From the NCBI GenBank assembly GCA_910579125.1, contig CAJTTH010000012.1, positions 1 to 53,982 of the forward strand: a stretch of DNA of 53,982 nt. The letters are read 5' to 3'. Source of the stretch: an uncultured Oscillospiraceae bacterium (lineage in GTDB: Bacteria > Bacillota > Clostridia > Oscillospirales > Ruminococcaceae). The translations under genes and the position numbers were made by a program. The notes below the pieces were generated by a model. That model was not told where the DNA came from. It ran no database searches and saw only the letters and a list, made by a program, of their open reading frames with translations. Shown here in pieces: positions 33,333 to 42,173 of this stretch (position 1 is its first letter; every line of letters begins with the position of its first letter).

Positions 33333-34775
33333 ATGAAAGGCTTTAAACAGCTTGCGGCGCTGCTGCCGATCATGCTGCTTTGCGCGGGCTGTAACGGCGC
33401 GTCCGAAAGCGTTTCCGACAGCGTTGTCGTAAGCTCGCCGTCAACTCCGTCGGAAAGCTCGTCAAGCAGCTCCGTTACGTCCTCGGGGAGTTCAGGTATG
33501 TCCTTTTCGTCGAGCGGCAAACCCGAGGAGACCTCACCCGTGGAAACGTCCTCGGAAAGCAGCGTAACCGAGTACACTTCGGAGGAAAGCACTTCGGGTT
33601 ATATTGAGAGCGTTCCGTGTTACGTTGAGAGCACGTCCGATTATGTTGAAGGCACTTCGGGTTCTGTCGAAAGCACGACTGTTCCCGAAAGCACGGGCAG
33701 CTCCGAGACCCTGTCCGAGCCTGCCGAATCGAACGCTCCCGACGACCCTATACAGAGCATTATCTCACAGATGTCGCTTAAGGAGCGCATTTATCAGATG
33801 TTCTTCGTGAACCCCGAGCAGATCACGGGCGGCGGAACGGTGCTCACGCCTATCGACTTAACGGACAAGCCCGTCGGCGGTATACTCTGCATGGGTGATA
33901 ATCTCGAGAGCGTTACGCAGACGTATGAAATGCTCACGGGCATACAGGAGAACGCCAAGCGCAGCGGTATCGGCGTATTTCTTGCGGTCGACGAGGAGGG
34001 CGGCAGAGTGGCGAGGTGCGCGTGGAAGCTCGGTACAACGGAATTCGACGGAATGGCGGTCTACGGCGCACGCAACGACGCAGAAGAGGCTTTCGGCATC
34101 GGCAGAACCATCGGCGCGGATATCGGTGCGCTCGGGTTCAACGTGGACTTCGCGCCTGTTGCTGACGTCAATATTTCGCCGTACAACGAGCTGGGCGACC
34201 GCATTTTCAGCGACGACCCGAACGTTGTTGCGAATATGGCGGCGAACGTCGTGCGCGGTCTGAACTCATCGGGCGTTGCGGCGACATTAAAGCATTTTCC
34301 GGGGCTGGGCGCGGAAAACGGCAACACGCACACAGAGTCGGCGATAGTGATAGACCGCTCGCTCGAACAGCTTCGCAATGAGGAATTTGTGCCGTTCAGA
34401 AGCGGAATACAGGCGGGCGCGGATTTCGTTATGGTCGGACATCAGCAGGTGACCGCATTCGGAGACGAGCTGCCCGCCGACCTCTCGTACACGGCGGTCA
34501 CGGAAATGCTGCGCGGAGAGCTCGGCTTTAACGGCATTGCGGTCACGGATTCGCAAGTGATGAACACGATCTCGAACATCTACCTCCCGAGCACGGCGGC
34601 GGTGCTGTCCGTCAAGGCGGGAATAGATATGATACTCACCCCCGGCGACCTCGGCGACGCGGTAAACGGCGTGTACAATGCGGTGCTGTCCGGCGAGATA
34701 TCCGAGGAACGCATCAACGAAAGCGTAACGCGCATTCTCACGGTAAAGCAGAAAATGGGTCTGCTGATTACTTGA
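33333..34775 (+). CDS. GH3-family beta-N-acetylhexosaminidase-like lipoprotein (NagZ-type)
   Basis: The protein has 480 residues. The signal peptide ends in lipobox CAGC (Cys20). A Ser/Thr/Glu-rich linker of about 115 residues follows, then a GH3 barrel from about 145. It shows DEEGGRVAR, KHFPGLG (K320, H321) and ITVDSQ-like VTDSQVMN with the expected nucleophile Asp. NagZ enzymes carry KHFPGHG(x)4D(S/T)H for acid/base catalysis; here the loop reads KHFPGLGAENGNTH, so the second His is Leu and the Asp is Asn while the last His remains. It probably trims beta-N-acetylglucosaminyl or similar residues of peptidoglycan or glycans outside the cell, but activity may differ. ATG 33333 has AAAGG 10 bp upstream. 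Confidence 0.85.
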   Translation: MKGFKQLAALLPIMLLCAGCNGASESVSDSVVVSSPSTPSESSSSSSVTSSGSSGMSFSSSGKPEETSPVETSSESSVTEYTSEESTSGYIESVPCYVESTSDYVEGTSGSVESTTVPESTGSSETLSEPAESNAPDDPIQSIISQMSLKERIYQMFFVNPEQITGGGTVLTPIDLTDKPVGGILCMGDNLESVTQTYEMLTGIQENAKRSGIGVFLAVDEEGGRVARCAWKLGTTEFDGMAVYGARNDAEEAFGIGRTIGADIGALGFNVDFAPVADVNISPYNELGDRIFSDDPNVVANMAANVVRGLNSSGVAATLKHFPGLGAENGNTHTESAIVIDRSLEQLRNEEFVPFRSGIQAGADFVMVGHQQVTAFGDELPADLSYTAVTEMLRGELGFNGIAVTDSQVMNTISNIYLPSTAAVLSVKAGIDMILTPGDLGDAVNGVYNAVLSGEISEERINESVTRILTVKQKMGLLIT

Positions 34776-34800
34776 CATTTTAAATTATTTGTTGTATAAT
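34772..34800 (+). promoter_or_regulatory. Promoter of kdgK, overlapping the upstream stop codon
   Basis: TTGACA (34772-34777) contains the TGA stop (34773-34775) of the GH3 gene; 17-bp spacer; TATAAT (34795-34800). Confidence 0.85.
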
Positions 34801-34838
34801 ACAGTCAAAGAGAACCGACTTATCCGGAGGAGGACATT

Positions 34839-35927
34839 ATGGAACATTACAATCCGCTGCTCCCGAACGACGAAAACGGGAAAAAGTTCATCACCATCGG
34901 AGAAATTATGCTGCGGCTTACTCCGCCGAACTACGAGAAAATACGCATGACGCACACGTTTGAGGCGAGTTACGGCGGCAGCGAGGCGAATATCGCGCTC
35001 GCGCTGGCAAATCTGGGCGTTGACAGCACATTTTTCAGCGTTGTTCCCGACAACAGTCTGGGCAAGAGCGCGGTACGCTGGCTGCGTTCAAACGATGTGC
35101 ACTGCACTCCCGTGATACTTACCTCGCCCGAGGAGACCCCCACGCACCGTCTGGGCACTTACTATCTGGAGACAGGCTACGGCATTCGTCCGAGCAAGGT
35201 CACTTACGACAGAATGCACAGCGTTATTACCGAGTACGACTTTAACAAGGTCGACCTCGAGGCTCTTCTGGAGGGCTTTGACTGGCTGCACCTCAGCGGA
35301 ATTACTCCCGCGCTCGGCAAAAACTGCCGCGAGCTTATCATGAAATGCCTTAAGATTGCCAAGGAAAAGGGGCTTATCGTGAGCTTCGACGGCAATTTCA
35401 GGAGCCAGCTCTGGGGCTGGGAGGAGGCGCGCGACTTCTGCACGGAATGTCTGCCGTTCGTCGACGTGCTTCTCGGTATCGAGCCTTATCATCTTTGGAA
35501 AGACGAGAACGATCACTCAAAGGGCGATTGGAAGGACGGAGTTCCGCTCCAGCCGAGCTACGAGCAGCAGGACGAGATTTTCCGTCACTTTATCGAGAGA
35601 TACCCCAATTTGAAATGCATAGCGCGCCATGTCCGTTACGCACACAGCGGCAGCGAGAACAGCCTTAAAGCGTTTATGTGGTATGACGGTCACACGTTTG
35701 AGAGCCGTCTGTTCACGTTTAACGTGCTCGACCGTGTAGGCGGCGGCGACGCGTTTGCAAGCGGACTGATCTACGCTATGATGAACAATTTCAAGTCCAT
35801 GGATATGGTTAACTTCGCGGTCGCGTCGAGCGTTATCAAGCACACAATTCACGGAGACGGCAACATCACCGACGACGTTCAGAGTATCCGCAACCTTATG
35901 AATATGAATTACGATATCAAACGGTAA
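34839..35927 (+). CDS. kdgK: PfkB-family sugar kinase, probable 2-keto-3-deoxygluconate kinase
   Basis: The 362-residue ribokinase-fold protein has the N-terminal motif TFEASYGGSEANIALALANLG and the C-terminal PfkB signature DRVGGGDAFASGLIYAM, where Asp is the catalytic base. GGGDAF instead of GAGDAF and MLRLTPPN at the start are typical of KDG kinases. It phosphorylates KDG to KDPG, the entry of pectin- and uronate-derived carbon into the Entner-Doudoroff aldolase step. A strong GGAGGAGG precedes the ATG. It stands alone between its promoter and terminator, directly upstream of the PL9 pectate lyase gene, which supports the assignment. Fructokinase-like specificity is the alternative. Confidence 0.87.
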   Translation: MEHYNPLLPNDENGKKFITIGEIMLRLTPPNYEKIRMTHTFEASYGGSEANIALALANLGVDSTFFSVVPDNSLGKSAVRWLRSNDVHCTPVILTSPEETPTHRLGTYYLETGYGIRPSKVTYDRMHSVITEYDFNKVDLEALLEGFDWLHLSGITPALGKNCRELIMKCLKIAKEKGLIVSFDGNFRSQLWGWEEARDFCTECLPFVDVLLGIEPYHLWKDENDHSKGDWKDGVPLQPSYEQQDEIFRHFIERYPNLKCIARHVRYAHSGSENSLKAFMWYDGHTFESRLFTFNVLDRVGGGDAFASGLIYAMMNNFKSMDMVNFAVASSVIKHTIHGDGNITDDVQSIRNLMNMNYDIKR

Positions 35928-35944
35928 GGGTTCCGTTTAAAACG

Positions 35945-35980
35945 CGGTATCGGGTTTTATGCCCGATACCGTTTTTTTTG
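35945..35980 (+). terminator. Terminator of kdgK
   Basis: CGGTATCGGG (35945-35954) pairs with CCCGATACCG (35962-35971), followed by eight T. Confidence 0.92.
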
Positions 35981-36317
35981 GTATTGCCGAAAAGTGCCTG
36001 GTTTGGGATAAAATGACTGTATATTGAGATGTCCGTTACGGAGTAAGATATGTATTTTTCAGATTTGGAAGATTTTGGGACAGTGTTTTTCACACTGAAT
36101 GTAACGGTTTACAAATCGCTTTACAATGCATTCCGCAATGCTTTTTGAATTGCTTTTTCATAATATCTTTCGTCAGAATGCACAGTTTTTTTTCTTTGTT
36201 GTTGTGAATTTGTACAACTTGACAAGAAACACAAAATGTGGTATCTTAAAGGTAATGTAAGCACAGGGCTTGCAGGCGTAAACAAATGTTTATGTATTTT
36301 TTATGAGGAGGATTTTT
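35981..36317. other. Regulatory gap upstream of the PL9 pectate lyase gene
   Basis: This AT-rich 337-bp region holds no supported gene. It contains an inverted repeat CAGTGT-TTTTC-ACACTG (36081-36097), a small hairpin GCATT-CCGC-AATGC plus T-run (36128-36146), and the PL9 promoter (36219-36247). The first dyad is a possible operator; the second could be a terminator for transcription arriving from upstream. Confidence 0.6.
36219..36247 (+). promoter_or_regulatory. Promoter of the PL9 pectate lyase gene
   Basis: TTGACA (36219-36224), 17-bp spacer ending TGG, TATCTT (36242-36247), about 70 bp before the start codon. Confidence 0.75.
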
Positions 36318-39300
36318 ATGCAAACTAAAAGCAAACACAACAGGCTTGCCGCCGTTTTCCTGGCGCTTGCGATGCTGCTGACGTCTTTGTCGTTCAGTAT
36401 GTTCGCCGGTGCGGAAGAGGCGGCGGGCGGTTCCGGCGATGGCGTTTATGTCTTAGAATCCAAGAATTTGACCGCCTTTGCAGCAGGCGATAAGGCAGAC
36501 GGCGAAACTGAAAAGGCCGGTACGGACGACTATTTCACCTTGTATTACAGTGCAAAAGCAAAGGTAGATAGCAGTTCAAAAAATTTTGATGACGGATATG
36601 AAAGCGCCCAAAGAGTAAACTTTGGCGGTAAAGCCGATGTTGCAAACCTTAAGAACGCTATCTCGTTTACCACCACCGGAAAAGCAACGGTTAAAGTCTG
36701 GTGGGTGCAGGGCGGTGACGACAACCGACAGGTAGTAATTTACGACAAGAGCGGAAAAGAGATTGACGTAACAGAGGGCACATGGACAAAAAATTCGCCT
36801 TATATCTCCACGCTTGAAGTTCCGGACGCAAATACATATTTCCTCGGCGGTAAGGAGAACAACAACAACTTTTATAAGGTTGAGGTGACTGAACAAGTAC
36901 CAAAGGATTATGTCTTAGAATCCAAGAATTTGACCGCCTTTGCAGCAGGCGATAAGGCAGACGGCGAAACTGAAAAGGCCGGTACGGACGACTATTTCAC
37001 CTTGTATTACAGTGCAAAAGCAAAGGTAGATAGCAGTTCAAAAAATTTTGATGACGGATATGAAAGCGCCCAAAGAGTAAACTTTGGCGGTAAAGCCGAT
37101 GTTGCAAACCTTAAGAACGCTATCTCGTTTACCACCACCGGAAAAGCAACGGTTAAAGTCTGGTGGGTGCAGGGCGGTGACGACAACCGACAGGTAGTAA
37201 TTTACGACAAGAGCGGAAAAGAGATTGACGTAACAGAGGGCACATGGACAAAAAATTCGCCTTATATCTCCACGCTTGAAGTTCCGGACGCAAATACATA
37301 TTTCCTCGGCGGTAAGGAGAACAACAACAACTTTTATAAGGTTCAGGTAACAGACGGCGGCGGCGCTCCCGTTGTCCGCGAGGACTGGGATAAGGTCGCA
37401 GCACCTGTTATTACCGATGCTGCACAGGAAAAGGATAAGGACGGTAACAATACCGACAACATTATTGTTAACGTTGACGCTGTTGTAGGCGCAGCCGGCG
37501 GTGACGCTGTTGTTGTTACTATGCATGACAAAGACGGCAAGGAGCTGTTGAAAAAGCAATCTCTTGCAGAGAAAGACTCACACAAGCTTACATTTGCCGC
37601 AAGTTCTTCCGGCACATACACATTCAAGGCAAATTTGATACGCGAGGGTGAGACCGATAAGCCTGCTGCCGAAACAATGACAGCGGATTTCGTTCTTACC
37701 TTGAAAACTCCTATCATCACCAGCTTGACCAGCAGAGGCAAGGGCAGTGTTGAAATCGAATGGAGTGCAGTTCCCGAAGCAACAGGCTACATTATTTACC
37801 TTGCAGACGGGGAAAATACGACCGAGCTTGGCAAAACCGAGGGCGGCGAAACCACCGTATATACCGCAAAAGGTCTTACGGTCGGCAAAGAAGCTTCGTT
37901 TAAGGTAGCTGCGGTTCGCGATAGTGAAACAGGCAAGCAGTCCGAGGAAAAATCAGTAACCGTTACCGAGGACGCTAAGAGCAAGTGGAGCTATTCAATA
38001 TACGGCGTTTCCGTTGACGAAAAGAATAACGGTGTCATAGGCGACGCAAACGAGCCGACAGGCGTGACCGTGTATTCCGAGAACGGCAAGGGTAAGATCG
38101 TCGGCGGCGGCGCGGACGGCGTTACATTCTATTACACTACCGTTCCCGCCGATAAAAACTTTACTTTCCGCGCTAAAATGCATGTGGACAAATGGAAGTG
38201 GTCCAACGGTCAAGAGGCTATGGGCTTAATGTTGGCTGACGACGTTCCTGAAATGTTCACAAATCCTTATTGGACAAACGTTTACTATTATTCTCTCGGC
38301 ACGATCGGTTACTACTGGGATAATCAAGAAAACGATCTGAGCCAGGAATGGGGCGTTGGCGATAAGTATGATATGCGTCTCGGTCTCGGCGTGTATCCTA
38401 AGGTAGGCATCACTCCCGAGAACCAAGCAAGCGTTGGTACCGACGCCGCGCTTACATCTAAAATCGACCCGAATATCCAGTACGCGCTTGATACCACAGC
38501 GGCTGAGCTGGGTCTTCCTACAGCCGCAAGATACAATCTTGCAGGAAATCACGACGGTGAATTTACCGCGCACGATAATCTTCCCACACTTGCAACGGAT
38601 TTCGATCTTGAGGTAAAGAGAAATAACACCGGTTATTTCTTCACCTACTACAAGGACGGAAAAGTTGTCCGCACACAGAAATTCTATAACCGTGATGAGT
38701 TGAGCGTTCTCGACGAGGAAAACATCTATGTCGGCTTCTTTGCGGCAAGAAACGCAAGAGCAACGTTCACCGACGTTCAGCTTGATGTTTATGACCCCGA
38801 TCCCAACGAGCCTGTTGAGAAAAAGCCGGCGATCATGGTAACTCCCAGGATCAATATTACTTCCTCGAACGTTTCCAACAGCGAAAATTATCAGCTCATG
38901 TTCACAACCTCCGTTGACGGAAAGGTAACTGTTTCCTTAGACGGCAGGCAGATCGCGTCTAAAAACGTTCGCGCGGCGGACGATTTGTCAACAATTGATA
39001 TAGTTCTCCCGAACACGGGTGCAAACAAGCTCGATATTGTCTATACTCCCGACCCCAATAGTCTCGAGGAGGGAAAAGAGCTTAAGAGCGACGAACCTGT
39101 AGAGACAAGTCTCACGGTAACCTACAACACTAAATTTGCCGAGCAGAATTATCTCTATGTTTCTCCCAACGGCACATCCAAAGGAAACGGCGGTCCCGAC
39201 TATCCTCTGGATATCCAGACTGCTATGAACGCGGTTCAGCCCGGACAGACGATCGTAGTAATGGAAGGTACTTACAAGGTTGATTCTTCCGTACTCGCGC

Positions 39301-40958
39301 CCCGCGGCAATAACGGTACTGCGGATAAGATGATCTACATGATCGCCGATCCCGAGGCTAAAACACGCCCCGTATTCGATGGGCAAGGCAAGTCGGGTAT
39401 AGTTGTTCAGCTCGCAGGCGATTACTGGTACGTCAAGGGCTTTGATGTAACAAACTCCGGCGGCAAGACCAACGGTTTGAGGATCGCCGGCAGTCACTGT
39501 GTAGTTGATGATATTCGCGCTTATAACAATAGCGGTACGGGAATTGCTATCCAGGCATACAAGAACAGCGCAGATCCCAGAGAGCTGTGGCCGTCCGATA
39601 ACCTTGTTCTCAACTGCACGGCTTACAATAACGCGGACGCTCCCGGCTACGAGGATGCGGACGGCTTCTCCGCTAAGTTGACGGTTGGCGAGGGCAACGT
39701 ATTTGACGGTTGTGTAGCGTACAACAACGCAGACGACGGTTGGGATCTTTATGCAAGAGCTTCTTCCGGTACTATCGGCGCTGTTACAATTAAGAACTCC
39801 GTAGCTTTTGCGAACGGCAAGCTGCTTGACGGTACCGACGCGGGCAACGGAAACGGCTTCAAGCTCGGCGGCGAGAACCTCCCGGGCGGTCACATACTTA
39901 GCAACTGCGTTTCTTTCGGAAATAAGGCAGACGGCATTACTTCCAACTCCTGCCCCGATGTAAAGGTTGAGAACTGCATATCCTACGACAACGGAGGCGC
40001 TAACCTCAATCTGTACACCAACGCTGAGGTTCCGACTAACTTCACCGTTAAAGGACTTATCTCCGTTGGAGGAAAAGGCGACACCGTAAAAACAAAGAGC
40101 GGCGATACATCAACAATTGATGCTGCTTCGATTTACAGTAACAGTTTCACCAAGGACGGCGCAGCGGTTGAGGGTATTCAGCCCTCGTCAAATGATATGT
40201 TCGTATCAGTTGATTTCGCATATCCCAACGATACCAATGCTTCGGAATTCTGCAATTCCTCTCGTAATTCCGACGGCACTATCAACCTCGGCGATTTCTT
40301 GAAGAAGAGCGATTCCGCTCCCGAAAACGCGGGTGCAGATCTTGAAGATTCTACCCCGTCTAAGGAGCCGGACGAGATCGTTCCCGACGAAAATCTTCCG
40401 GAGCCCGAAGGACCCTCCAATCCTTCTACTCCGTCGACGCCCTCCACACCTTCGACGCCCGAGAATAAGGACTATGAGTTTGAGGACAGCGATATCAAGG
40501 TAACGGCTCCCTCCAATGCATTTGACAACGCTGACGGCATTAAGTTTAACGCCGACCCCGTAAGCGCAGAGACGACCGATACCAAGTTCACGTTTGATCT
40601 TAACTTTACCGACAAGAACGGCAATAAGGTTCAGCCCAAGGTTGCTGTAACCGTAAGAATTCCCGTTCCTGCGGCGCTCAAGGATAAGACGATCTACGTT
40701 TATCACGTAGAGAACGACGGCAAATACACCGAGATCGACTGCAAGATCGAGAACGGTATGGTAGTATTTACCGCAAGCAGTTTCAGCAAGTACATTATTA
40801 CAAGCGAGAAGCTGTCTGCTGCCGATCCCGGCACTTCTAAACCGTCCGACGAGGGAACTAACCCCTCCACGGGCATGGCAGCGCCTTTTGCGGGTGCGGC
40901 GGCAGTTATGGCAGGCGTAGCGGTTCTGGTTCTTATTTCCAAACGCAAGCGCGGTTAA
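36318..40958 (+). CDS. Cell-wall-anchored family PL9 pectate lyase with duplicated N-terminal module
   Basis: The protein has 1546 residues. In order: signal peptide (1-35); two identical 145-residue modules (44-188, 198-342) that look carbohydrate-binding; a spacer domain; an FN3 domain (about 462-555); a large beta-sandwich region (to about 832); an Ig-like domain; a right-handed beta-helix (about 944-1300); Pro/Ser linker; a small domain; and the sorting signal NPSTG (1515-1519) with hydrophobic tail and KRKRG. The helix carries PL9 residues: D1115, D1139, D1140 and D1143 match the Ca2+ aspartates of Dickeya Pel9A with identical spacing, and K1182 in NGFKLGG is the catalytic base. It should cleave polygalacturonate by beta-elimination while bound to the wall. 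AGGAGG lies 6 bp before the ATG. KdgK is just upstream. Confidence 0.9.
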   Translation: MQTKSKHNRLAAVFLALAMLLTSLSFSMFAGAEEAAGGSGDGVYVLESKNLTAFAAGDKADGETEKAGTDDYFTLYYSAKAKVDSSSKNFDDGYESAQRVNFGGKADVANLKNAISFTTTGKATVKVWWVQGGDDNRQVVIYDKSGKEIDVTEGTWTKNSPYISTLEVPDANTYFLGGKENNNNFYKVEVTEQVPKDYVLESKNLTAFAAGDKADGETEKAGTDDYFTLYYSAKAKVDSSSKNFDDGYESAQRVNFGGKADVANLKNAISFTTTGKATVKVWWVQGGDDNRQVVIYDKSGKEIDVTEGTWTKNSPYISTLEVPDANTYFLGGKENNNNFYKVQVTDGGGAPVVREDWDKVAAPVITDAAQEKDKDGNNTDNIIVNVDAVVGAAGGDAVVVTMHDKDGKELLKKQSLAEKDSHKLTFAASSSGTYTFKANLIREGETDKPAAETMTADFVLTLKTPIITSLTSRGKGSVEIEWSAVPEATGYIIYLADGENTTELGKTEGGETTVYTAKGLTVGKEASFKVAAVRDSETGKQSEEKSVTVTEDAKSKWSYSIYGVSVDEKNNGVIGDANEPTGVTVYSENGKGKIVGGGADGVTFYYTTVPADKNFTFRAKMHVDKWKWSNGQEAMGLMLADDVPEMFTNPYWTNVYYYSLGTIGYYWDNQENDLSQEWGVGDKYDMRLGLGVYPKVGITPENQASVGTDAALTSKIDPNIQYALDTTAAELGLPTAARYNLAGNHDGEFTAHDNLPTLATDFDLEVKRNNTGYFFTYYKDGKVVRTQKFYNRDELSVLDEENIYVGFFAARNARATFTDVQLDVYDPDPNEPVEKKPAIMVTPRINITSSNVSNSENYQLMFTTSVDGKVTVSLDGRQIASKNVRAADDLSTIDIVLPNTGANKLDIVYTPDPNSLEEGKELKSDEPVETSLTVTYNTKFAEQNYLYVSPNGTSKGNGGPDYPLDIQTAMNAVQPGQTIVVMEGTYKVDSSVLAPRGNNGTADKMIYMIADPEAKTRPVFDGQGKSGIVVQLAGDYWYVKGFDVTNSGGKTNGLRIAGSHCVVDDIRAYNNSGTGIAIQAYKNSADPRELWPSDNLVLNCTAYNNADAPGYEDADGFSAKLTVGEGNVFDGCVAYNNADDGWDLYARASSGTIGAVTIKNSVAFANGKLLDGTDAGNGNGFKLGGENLPGGHILSNCVSFGNKADGITSNSCPDVKVENCISYDNGGANLNLYTNAEVPTNFTVKGLISVGGKGDTVKTKSGDTSTIDAASIYSNSFTKDGAAVEGIQPSSNDMFVSVDFAYPNDTNASEFCNSSRNSDGTINLGDFLKKSDSAPENAGADLEDSTPSKEPDEIVPDENLPEPEGPSNPSTPSTPSTPSTPENKDYEFEDSDIKVTAPSNAFDNADGIKFNADPVSAETTDTKFTFDLNFTDKNGNKVQPKVAVTVRIPVPAALKDKTIYVYHVENDGKYTEIDCKIENGMVVFTASSFSKYIITSEKLSAADPGTSKPSDEGTNPSTGMAAPFAGAAAVMAGVAVLVLISKRKRG
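36447..37343 (+). repeat. Perfect 435-bp direct duplication within the PL9 gene
   Basis: Copy 1 spans 36447-36881 and copy 2 36909-37343 (period 462 bp). I found no base difference between them, including third codon positions. They encode the two N-terminal modules and are joined by a 27-bp linker (EVTEQVPKD). Sequence diverges immediately outside. Confidence 0.93.
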
Positions 40959-40993
40959 TAAAGGACGTTCCGCGAACGGCTGACTAAACAATT

Positions 40994-41029
40994 AAACCCC
41001 GATTTTCTTCTTGAAGATCGGGGTTTATT
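40994..41029 (+). terminator. Terminator of the PL9 pectate lyase gene
   Basis: AAACCCCGAT (40994-41003) pairs with ATCGGGGTTT (41017-41026), followed by ATTA. Confidence 0.85.
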
Positions 41030-41044
41030 ATGTGCAAAAGGGTA

Positions 41045-41073
41045 TTCCATTTTCGGAAATAATATGTTATAAT
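41045..41073 (+). promoter_or_regulatory. Probable promoter of the MoxR / VWA operon
   Basis: Extended TGT-TATAAT (-10 at 41068-41073) with a weak TTCCAT (41045-41050) at 17-bp spacing. Confidence 0.6.
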
Positions 41074-41107
41074 ATATAAAGCGCTGCATTTTTAATAAGG
41101 AGTTAAT

Positions 41108-42172
41108 ATGAATTTAAAGTTTACCGTTACGCAGTCGGAGCTTTCTGATCTTCTGCTGAATATTTCGCCGACACGCCCCGTGTTTATCTGGGGAGCGCCC
41201 GGTATCGGAAAGTCCGCGCTGGTGCAGAAATTCGCGGACGATGTCGGACTGGAGTGCGTTTCGCTGCTGGGAAGTCAGCTCGCCCCCGAAGATATTATCG
41301 GCATACCGCAGATAAAAGGGGAGACCTCGCAGTTTATGCCGCCGAAGATGATCGCGCGAAAAGAGCCGTATGTACTGTTCCTGGACGAACTGAACGCCTG
41401 TTCACAGGAAGTCCAGAAAGCGTTCTACAGCCTTATCCACGAAAAGCGCATAGGCGAGTATCATCTGCCGAAAGGGAGCGTCGTTATCGGCGCGGGGAAC
41501 CGTTCTCAGGACGGCGCGATCGTGAAAACGATGTCAACGGCTCTGATAAACAGAATGTTCCACGTTCAGCTTGTCGCCGACCCGAAGCAGTGGCTGAACT
41601 GGGCATACGAGAACTCACTGCACCCTTGGGTCGTCGACTACATAACCGAGCGCCCCGACCACCTATTTTCCGAGCCTCCGAAAACCGAAGAGCCGTACTC
41701 CACGCCGCGCTCGTGGGATATGCTCAGCGACGCGCTCAAGGAATACGGGGCGGGGAAAAAGGACGTTCCCGAGAAAATACTGCGCGTGCTGGCTTACGGC
41801 TCGGTGTCGTCCGCGCACGCGGGAATGTTCCTCGCGTTCGTAAAGCAGCTCGGCAACAGAAATTTGCTCAACGAGATATTAAAGGGCGAGGCGCGTTTTC
41901 CGTCCGCGCCCGAGGATCGCGACGTGCTGTATTTCGTAGCGCAGAGCTTTCGCGGAAAACTTCTGCTGGAGCTCCCCGAGGACAAGCAGTCGATAAGCAG
42001 AAGCGCACAGGAGCTTGCGCACCGTGCAAAGGCGATGATAAAGGATCTGTCGCATATCAATATCGAGCTTGCGCAAATGGTGGTATCCTCGGACGACGGA
42101 AAGGTGCTGCCCGAGTGGTTTATGGTGGAGATCGTGCGCGATCTGCCGAGACTTATCAAGAACGAGAAATAA
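41108..42172 (+). CDS. MoxR-type AAA+ ATPase
   Basis: The 354-residue protein has Walker A GAPGIGKSAL (about residues 29-38), Walker B YVLFLDELNA (about 94-103), sensor 1 VIGAGNR and an Arg-finger region. It fits MoxR-group AAA+ ATPases, which act as chaperones for partner proteins with VWA domains and often metal centres. AAGGAG precedes the ATG by about 7 bp. The next gene starts 1 bp after the stop and encodes a metallopeptidase-like/VWA protein, the expected partner. Clients of this particular pair are unknown. Confidence 0.87.
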   Translation: MNLKFTVTQSELSDLLLNISPTRPVFIWGAPGIGKSALVQKFADDVGLECVSLLGSQLAPEDIIGIPQIKGETSQFMPPKMIARKEPYVLFLDELNACSQEVQKAFYSLIHEKRIGEYHLPKGSVVIGAGNRSQDGAIVKTMSTALINRMFHVQLVADPKQWLNWAYENSLHPWVVDYITERPDHLFSEPPKTEEPYSTPRSWDMLSDALKEYGAGKKDVPEKILRVLAYGSVSSAHAGMFLAFVKQLGNRNLLNEILKGEARFPSAPEDRDVLYFVAQSFRGKLLLELPEDKQSISRSAQELAHRAKAMIKDLSHINIELAQMVVSSDDGKVLPEWFMVEIVRDLPRLIKNEK

Positions 42173-42173
42173 T

